From Pseudonocardia sp. (lineage in GTDB: Bacteria > Actinomycetota > Actinomycetes > Mycobacteriales > Pseudonocardiaceae): a stretch of 5,212 bases of DNA. Location of the stretch: assembly GCA_030453005.1 (NCBI GenBank), contig JAKDLE010000268.1, positions 1 through 5,212 of the forward strand, in the 5' to 3' direction. A program made the translations under genes and the position numbers. The notes beneath the pieces were generated by a model. That model was not told the DNA's origin, did no database searches, and worked only from the letters and a program-made list of their open reading frames with translations. This document shows, piece by piece, positions 1-4,185 of the stretch (its first letter is position 1; the number at the start of each line of letters is the position of its first letter).

Positions 1-294
1 CTGGGAAGATCACCTTCGGTCCCGGTGCCCGATGAATTGGCCAGCAGGGTCAGTTCTCGGGGCAAACGACGGGTGGTTACCCGCGTGCTCGTCGTGGCCA
101 CGCGCGGGCATTGGTTGTCCAGAGCCGTGCGCTCGCCGAGCACCAGGGCGGCTACCGGGCGCTCTCAGCGGTAGGTCAGAACGGCGGCGGGACAATAGTG
201 ATGGACCGGTCGGACTCCGGCTGGTGACGAAGGAGATGACGTGCACTTCGGCCGCTCGTCGTCCCGCTCCGCCGGCTGGCCGACGGTAGCCCGC
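1..294. other. Non-coding left flank, nothing recognised
   Basis: This stretch lies downstream of the toxin gene that ends at 295. Short open frames occur on both strands, but none has a recognisable domain or a convincing start together with sensible composition. A good ribosome-binding sequence (AAGGAG, then GTG at 241) opens a plus-strand frame that runs antisense through the toxin gene and reads as a Pro/Arg-rich shadow. A CCCGCG/CGCGGG inverted repeat (80-85 and 103-108) could fold, but it has a 17-nt loop and no T-tract, so I do not call a terminator. Confidence 0.5.
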
Positions 295-732
295 TCACCC
301 GAGGTCCGCACGGGTGATCCGGGTGCGCGAGACCAGGTAGACGAACGGCCCGTCGTCTTCCCGCGCCCCCTCCATCGCATCCCATTGCCGCACCACGATC
401 TCCAGCTGCCGCCAGGCGCTCAGTGGGGTAGCCCCGGTGATCGCGAACAGCTTCGCGCGGGACACCAGCACGGTGTCGAGTTCCCGTCGGCGCGAGAGGA
501 TCTTGTTGTCACGGGTGATGACGGCCAGCCCGGCGACGCTGACGGCCGGGATCCAGTCCACGTCCGGTGCGCTGCGGTCCTGGACGACGCACGGCGGTAG
601 CTGCCACCGGGACTTGTGCCGGGCTCCGTCGTCGCCGGGGAACGTGACGTCGGGCCGGGCTCGGACGAGGATGTGCGCGAGGCCGAGCGTGTCCGCATCG
701 AGGTACCAGCGTGCGGTGCCCAGCGAGCTCAT
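295..732 (-). CDS. PIN-like toxin of a VapBC45-type TA system
   Basis: This encodes 145 aa and is read as the toxin partner of the DUF433 antitoxin just upstream. The N-terminus (residues 9-15, WYLDADT) is the typical PIN-fold first strand ending in acidic residues (Asp12, Asp14). A central DVDW motif (57-60) and a VITRDNKI motif (71-78, Asp75) supply further acidic residues in the order expected of a metal-dependent RNase active site. PIN toxins usually cleave RNA (tRNA, rRNA or mRNA); the target here cannot be inferred. The ATG at 732 is the first start after the antitoxin stop, with a gap of only 13 nt and no strong Shine-Dalgarno sequence, so translation is probably coupled. The length is close to M. 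tuberculosis VapC45 (Rv2019, about 138 aa from memory). The frame is intact and all key acidic positions are present, so it is probably functional. The PIN-like family call is good; the VapC45 subtype rests mainly on the partner. Confidence 0.8.
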   Translation of the reverse strand: MSSLGTARWYLDADTLGLAHILVRARPDVTFPGDDGARHKSRWQLPPCVVQDRSAPDVDWIPAVSVAGLAVITRDNKILSRRRELDTVLVSRAKLFAITGATPLSAWRQLEIVVRQWDAMEGAREDDGPFVYLVSRTRITRADLG

Positions 733-745
733 CGGTCGAGTGCGC

Positions 746-1435
746 TCACGCCGCGAGCGGCCGCATCCGGTTCTCGTGGCTGAGGGCCGCAAGGACGTCG
801 GCGAGCGACAGACCGAAGGTCTCCGCGATGTCGCGGGTGTCCTCGCCCACCTCGTACTGTTCCCGGACGATCTCGGTGCGAACCCCGTGCACCGTTGCCG
901 CACCCGAGGCGATCCCCGGGTCGTGCACCACCGGGGATCCGATGCCGTCGGGATGCAGACGCAGGGCCACGTCGTGGTCGGCCCCCCGATCGACGCGCTC
1001 CAGCCACGATTCCGTGCGATGGTCGAGTTCCAGCTGCCCGTCGTCGAGCCGGTAGACGATGCGGAGGCGGTCGGTGAGTGCGGCATCGCGCTGCAGCTCC
1101 AGCAGGAGCTTCCGGCCGTCGGTGAACGGCTTGAGATGCGCCAACGGGTAGCGCATCCCGAACCGCTCCCGGCAGGTCTGGACGAACTGCCGCAGCTTCT
1201 GCAGCGACACCCCCTTGAGGCGGTAGGAGCGCAGGTAGTCGGCCTCGACGAGCTCGCCCCAGGTGATGTCGGCGGTCGGGATCGGTTCGACGCGCAGCAC
1301 CGGCTCGTAGAGCCGCTCACCGATCCGGTGCCCGTCCAGCCAGTGCCGCAGCGTGGTGACCGGGATGCCCAACTGGCGCGCGGCCTCGGGCACCGCCATC
1401 ACCGGCACCTCGAGCTGCGTCACCGTCGCGTTCAC
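746..1435 (-). CDS. DUF433/HTH antitoxin (VapB45-like)
   Basis: This encodes 229 aa from GTG at 1435 and is likely the DNA-binding antitoxin that neutralises the downstream PIN-like toxin and represses the operon. Residues about 10-35 form a MerR/excisionase-like helix-turn-helix (VPVMAVPEAARQLGIPVTTL, then RHWLDG). A middle domain follows, with WGELVEADYLRSYR and VSLQKLRQF motifs typical of VapB45 proteins. The C-terminal 60 or so residues are a DUF433 domain (PF04255): VVHDPGIASGAATVHGVRTE, then EIVREQYEVGEDTRDIAETF and the final VLAALSHENR. The size and layout match M. tuberculosis VapB45 (Rv2018, about 239 aa from memory). Start choice: ATG at 1399 has a GAGG 8 nt upstream, but it removes the first strand (TQLEVPV) that family members usually have before the HTH. 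GTG at 1435 keeps it. That start has no SD, and a GATGCT sequence ends 7 nt before it, which would suit a leaderless transcript. The antitoxin-first order is normal for TA operons. Confidence 0.85.
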   Translation of the reverse strand: MNATVTQLEVPVMAVPEAARQLGIPVTTLRHWLDGHRIGERLYEPVLRVEPIPTADITWGELVEADYLRSYRLKGVSLQKLRQFVQTCRERFGMRYPLAHLKPFTDGRKLLLELQRDAALTDRLRIVYRLDDGQLELDHRTESWLERVDRGADHDVALRLHPDGIGSPVVHDPGIASGAATVHGVRTEIVREQYEVGEDTRDIAETFGLSLADVLAALSHENRMRPLAA

Positions 1436-1544
1436 GGGCTGAGCATCGCACACGATCAAGATGTCGGGGGTCACTCCGCAGCTTTCAGCGCGACACGGTC
1501 CAGGAGGAGCCATGAGGATGACCCAGGCTGGCGCAGACCACGCA

Positions 1545-1786
1545 TCACCGTCGAGCGCGTCGCTTCCGGGCGGGCAGCAGAGCCAACCGGTGGAAGTGGC
1601 CCGGCGCGCGTGATCGACACGCTTCGCCCGCTCGGCAGGGGGCAGCGCGCCGTGTGGATCGACCTCCCGCTCGAACGCGGCACGCGCTGCGGCAGTCGCG
1701 GCAGAGCGGTCGACGGTCCGCGCCCACTTCGTGTGAGTGGCGATCCGAGCCGCGAGGGACCGGTTCACCGCGGGCGTTGAACTCAT
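1545..1786 (-). pseudogene. Small actinobacterial conserved hypothetical, frameshifted
   Basis: From ATG at 1786 the frame encodes 63 good residues: RSLAARIATHTKWARTVD, then a stretch with FEREVDP, ALPPAERAKR and VDHARRA. This pattern (RxLxARIAAHxxWAxT..., FEREVDPDGxLPPxERARRAxxARxAxFxRLALxSAxARR) is one I recognise from a very common actinobacterial family of roughly 75-80 aa with no known function. After ARRA the frame changes to unrelated residues, while the expected ending, HFHRLALLPARKRRARR and stop, continues in the next frame to 1545. Restoring one C at 1598-1599 (minus-strand GGGCCACTT to GGGCCCACTT) joins the halves into an uninterrupted 80-81 aa protein. It is therefore a one-base deletion pseudogene or a sequencing error in a C-run. 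A strong AGGAGG (1901-1906) lies upstream of an in-frame ATG at 1896, which would add 37 atypical residues. I prefer 1786 because family members begin close to the RSLAARI motif. The recognition is from memory of the family. Confidence 0.6.
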
Positions 1787-1864
1787 GTGGCGAGCGTCGG
1801 CAGGCGCCGAGGTCGATCGGTGGTCGACGCGGGCGTCACCTCCGCGCACGACGCGACCGCGCGT

Positions 1865-1893
1865 GACAACGCGGCTGCCGCATGCGACAACGC
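1865..1893. repeat. Direct repeat GACAACGC x2, 21-nt spacing
   Basis: GACAACGC occurs at 1865-1872 and again at 1886-1893, so the copies start 21 nt apart, about two helical turns. They lie upstream of the frameshifted small gene, next to the AGGAGG at 1901-1906. The spacing would suit two protein sites on one DNA face, but an 8-bp repeat at this GC content could arise by chance. Confidence 0.3.
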
Positions 1894-2097
1894 CCATCAC
1901 CCTCCTGCGGACCTCGCGCTGCCCGGACAAGGTAGAGCCCCGGCACCCCACCCCTCACTGCGATGGAGCGCGTGTCGGCGGCGCGGGCACCTATGGCAGG
2001 CGCGGACGGACACTTCTGCATGCCGGAGGCGCCGGCATCGAAGTCGGTGACGCCGTCGCGCAGCAGGTGCAGACTCCGCCCCAGCCCGCGGCGGCTG

Positions 2098-2150
2098 CCC
2101 GGATGATCGCCGGGTTGCGGCCCGGGCAGGAACCGGGCCTGATCATCGGG
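2098..2150. repeat. Nested inverted repeat / long hairpin
   Basis: The outer arms are CCC+GATGATC (2098-2108, with one bulged G at 2101) and GATCATCGGG (2141-2150), making a 10-bp stem. Inside it, GGCCCGG (2119-2125) and CCGGGCC (2133-2139) pair perfectly around a 7-nt loop. The two stems are separated by a 10-nt/1-nt asymmetric interior loop. There is no T-run on either side, so this is not a classical Rho-independent terminator. It could be a structured transcript, a recombination or transfer site, or the remains of a mobile-element end. The function is unknown. Confidence 0.45.
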
Positions 2151-2160
2151 CCCTGCGTCC

Positions 2161-2176
2161 CGACCGGTGCCGGTCG
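2161..2176. repeat. 16-bp perfect palindrome with TG centre
   Basis: The sequence is CGACCGG-TG-CCGGTCG, with 7-bp arms matching without error, eleven bases after the nested hairpin. Its size and symmetry fit a dimeric repressor site, but no gene start lies within 200 bp in either direction. In GC-rich DNA such dyads also arise by chance. Confidence 0.35.
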
Positions 2177-2426
2177 TCGACACCCCGCGGCGCGGCAGCA
2201 TCCCCGGAACGCCCCCGTTCCACGACCACGCATCAGCCACGGCGGGAAGCATCGCCGCCGCAATATCTCGCTGCCTGGACCCCGGCGAGTTGACTGGGGA
2301 TGGCGAACTGCACGATGTTCGGCAACGCGTTGACCTGGGCTCACGAGGTTCGGGCCAACCCTCTCACCCCGTCGTGGCGCGGTCCGCCGTTGCCCTGACC
2401 AGCAGATTCGGCCGCCCCTCGCACCG

Positions 2427-2445
2427 GATGCGGGATTCTCGCATC
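2427..2445. promoter_or_regulatory. 19-bp near-perfect palindrome, operator-like
   Basis: GATGCGGGATTCTCGCATC is symmetric about its central T with 8 of 9 pairs matching; the only exception is a G/T at positions 7 and 13. A second partly overlapping dyad, ATTCTC (2435-2440) and GAGAAT (2455-2460), shares its right half-site. The site is locally A/T-richer than its surroundings, which is typical of a regulator-binding site. No convincing gene starts beside it now, so it may be a leftover operator from a lost gene. Confidence 0.35.
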
Positions 2446-2609
2446 TGAAGCAATGAGAATGGCTCGGCGGCATGAAGCGGACGGCCCGATCGCGGCGGCC
2501 GAGCGCGAGCGCAGCCGCGGGAAGCGCCCCGCCCACGAACGACGATCAAGTCTGCGCACCATAGGGCGGAGGCTGGGCTCGACCGGCTGGATGGACACGG
2601 CACAGGATC

Positions 2610-2675
2610 GGTCGATGGGATCGTGGTCGATGCGTTGTCAGTGCACGGTCGCGGGCGTGGTCGATGCGTGGTCAG
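2610..2675. repeat. Tandem direct repeats downstream of the integrase
   Basis: CGTGGTCGATGCGTTGTCAG (2622-2641) recurs at 2656-2675 with one mismatch (G for T at the fifteenth base), a period of 34 nt. The core GGTCGATG is also found at 2610-2617, giving three copies starting at 2610, 2625 and 2659. They lie 48-113 nt beyond the stop codon of the damaged tyrosine recombinase, where the attachment site and integrase arm-binding sites are often found in integrative elements. I infer that role from position and repetition only. No tRNA gene is present here, although a GGTTCGATTC motif resembling a tRNA T-loop follows at about 2683-2692. Confidence 0.5.
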
Positions 2676-2722
2676 CTCGACGGGTTCGATTCGCCGGTCG
2701 CGTCATCACACCGGTTCCGGCC

Positions 2723-3469
2723 TCACACCCGCTCGCCCCTGGCCAGCCGGCGGGCCGAGTCCCGGGCGCGTTGCGAGGCGGCCGATGCGCCGTAGCGGCG
2801 CACCATGAGCGGGCTCCGCCAGCCGGCGGGCTTCTCGACGTCATCCTCGTTCGCACCGTGGGACAGCAGGTCGTTGGCCCAGGTGTGGCGCAACATGTGC
2901 GGGTGCACCGGCGGCAGTCCGACGGCGGCGCATCGCCGGCTCAGCATCTCCGCGATCCCGCCGCCGGAGATGCGCCAGCCACCGCGGTCGCCGGACCGTA
3001 TCGACAGGAACAGCGCGGGTGATCCAGATGCGGCGTGGCGTTCGTGGATGATCGGCACGACCTTGTCCCTGAGGCAGGGTAGCGCGACGTGTTCGGCCGG
3101 GTTGGCGTCGAGCGGGATGTCGGGCTCGCTCCCGAGGTACGCGAGGAACTTCCGGAGCGCGATGAGCCGAACGCGGCGGGTCGCCTCGGAGCGCCCGAGG
3201 TCGTCGGCGAGGTGGCGCATCCAGCCGTCGACGTGGCGGCGGCGCAGGTGCTCGACCGCGGTGGCGTCGGGATGTTCCGTCGCCAGCCACGCGCCGAGCT
3301 GGGTGATCGCCCGCTGGTAGACCTCCCGCGACGCGTCTGGCACCGTGCCGAGCGTGAGATCCCCATCGGCGGCCGGCCCGTCCAGCCCGTCCGCCGATGG
3401 CTTCGTGGGCGGTGAGCGCGGCGCGGGAGCGGACGTCGATGCCGGTCGACCGGCGCGTCTGCCGCTCAC
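2723..3469 (-). pseudogene. Tyrosine recombinase/integrase with internal deletion
   Basis: The frame is 248 aa from GTG at 3469. Residues 43-115 are the N-terminal SAM-like core-binding domain (VPDASREVYQRAITQL, then SEATRRVRLIALRKFLAYL). Residues 150-232 are the C-terminal part of the catalytic domain, with the HPHMLRHTWA box (HxxRH, His191, Arg194, His195), AGWRSPLM (Trp217) and RRYGASA with the nucleophile Tyr226. Between VPIIHE (138-143) and RHAASGSPALFL (144-155) the family normally has a long stretch carrying the first catalytic Arg (TGxRxxEL box) and the beta-hairpin Lys; both are absent. By comparison with usual lengths of about 310-330 aa, roughly 75-90 residues have been lost in frame, near 3038-3046. 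Without those residues strand cleavage is not expected, so I call it a pseudogene. The start is unclear: residues 1-40 are low-complexity, no SD precedes 3469, and that end overlaps the divergent methyltransferase gene. GTG at 3343 is possible but clips the domain. Confidence 0.75.
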
Positions 3470-4184
3470 CGGCGAACGTACGGTCCCCGGGATCGCCGAG
3501 GAGAACTACTGGTTCCGCAGGCACGAGGTGGTCTACTCGGCGCTGGCTCCGCGCTGCGCGGGGGGAGTCGTGCTGGATGCGGGTTGCGGCGAGGGCTACG
3601 GCGCCGCCTTGCTCGCCGGGGTCGCCGCCCGCGTGCTGGGGCTGGACTACGACGCCGCCGCCGCCGCGCACGTCGCCCGCCGCTACCCGCGCGTGCAGAT
3701 GGCCCGCACCAACCTGGTGGCGTTGCCCGTGCGCGACGGCGTCTGCGACGCCGTCGTCTCACTGCAGGTGATCGAGCACCTCTGGGAGCAGGAGCGCTTC
3801 CTGCGCGAGTGCAGGCGGGTGCTGCGGCCGGGGGGCGCCCTGCTGCTCTCGACCCCCAACCGCGTCACGTTCTCCCCCGGCCGCGACACCCCGCTCAACC
3901 CGTTCCACACCCGTGAGCTCTCCGGGGCCGAGCTGGCCGGGCTGGTGCGCGACGCGGGTTTCACCGACGTCGAGGTGCTCGGGCTCCACCACGGCGCCCG
4001 GCTGCGCGAGCTCGACCGCCGCCACGGCGGCTCGATCGTCGACGCGCAGGTCGCGCTCGCACTGGCGGGCGAGCCGTGGCCCGAGGGGCTGCGCCGGGAC
4101 GTGGAGTCGGTGACCTGCGCCGACTTCGCGCTGCACCCCGACGACGTCGACACCAGCCTCGACCTACTGGTGCTGGCCCACTGA
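3405..4184 (+). CDS. SAM-dependent methyltransferase, Rv3030-like
   Basis: This encodes 259 aa from GTG at 3405, a class I (Rossmann-fold, Methyltransf_11 type) methyltransferase. Motif I, VLDAGCGEGYGAALL (residues 56-70), binds SAM. LDYD (80-83) ends strand 2 with the acidic residue that usually holds the ribose. VVSLQVIEHLW (117-127) is motif II, and LRPGGALLLSTPNR (140-153) is motif III. The entry motif LTGERTVPG...ENYWFRRHEVVY and the run FSPGRDTPLNPFHTREL closely match M. tuberculosis Rv3030, which lies in the MGLP cluster and is thought to O-methylate glucose units of that polysaccharide. Substrate and position are inferred. The stop is one base before the ATG of the GH57 gene, so the two are cotranscribed. 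GTG at 3405 is the nearest start to the conserved region (which begins at 3459). GTGs at 3345 and 3354 would add 17-20 residues and overlap more of the recombinase frame. No SD is visible before any of them. Confidence 0.92.
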   Translation: MGGERGAGADVDAGRPARLPLTGERTVPGIAEENYWFRRHEVVYSALAPRCAGGVVLDAGCGEGYGAALLAGVAARVLGLDYDAAAAAHVARRYPRVQMARTNLVALPVRDGVCDAVVSLQVIEHLWEQERFLRECRRVLRPGGALLLSTPNRVTFSPGRDTPLNPFHTRELSGAELAGLVRDAGFTDVEVLGLHHGARLRELDRRHGGSIVDAQVALALAGEPWPEGLRRDVESVTCADFALHPDDVDTSLDLLVLAH

Positions 4185-4185
4185 C

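Larger units (their letters stand above)
1787..2722. other. Gene-poor region with repeats and dyads, likely eroded element DNA
   Basis: No frame on either strand over these 936 bases reads as a convincing protein. The longer open frames (for example minus 1991-2536, minus 1836-2252 and plus 2167-2448) are rich in Arg, Pro, Gly and Cys, lack recognisable motifs and have poor starts. The base composition looks somewhat less GC-rich and less codon-structured than the operon on the right. A minus-strand stretch near 2270-2330 reads NIVQFAIPSQLAGVQAARYC, which looks more protein-like but has stops close by, so it may be a fragment of a dead gene that I cannot name. The region also holds a nested hairpin (2098-2150), two short palindromes and direct repeats, listed separately. 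It lies between a frameshifted gene and a damaged integrase, so decay of an integrated element is the simplest explanation. Confidence 0.45.

Noticed and set aside
80..108. CCCGCG...CGCGGG hairpin as a terminator for the TA operon
   Set aside because: The loop is 17 nt, it lies about 190 nt past the toxin stop, and no T-tract follows on the minus strand.
241..600. Plus-strand frame with AAGGAG before GTG at 241
   Set aside because: The ribosome-binding site is good, but the frame runs antisense through the toxin gene and its product shows no motif or plausible composition.
437..1780. Long plus-strand open frame (447 codons) across the TA operon
   Set aside because: It is antisense to two genes with clear family motifs, is rich in Arg, Pro, Gly and His, and has no recognisable domain. 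Long antisense frames are common in GC-rich DNA.
1836..2536. Minus-strand frames as genes of the element
   Set aside because: The overlapping frames have no motifs, odd composition and no supported starts. One protein-like run near 2270-2330 is too short and too close to stops to name.
2670..2705. Possible tRNA 3' end (GGTTCGATTC T-loop-like motif)
   Set aside because: The flanking bases do not make a 5-bp T-stem (only two of five pairs match), and no anticodon arm or acceptor stem is found upstream. It could at best be a degraded attachment core.
1787..2722. CRISPR array or insertion sequence with terminal repeats
   Set aside because: The direct repeats are only two or three copies with unequal spacing, and no transposase or matched terminal inverted repeats were found.
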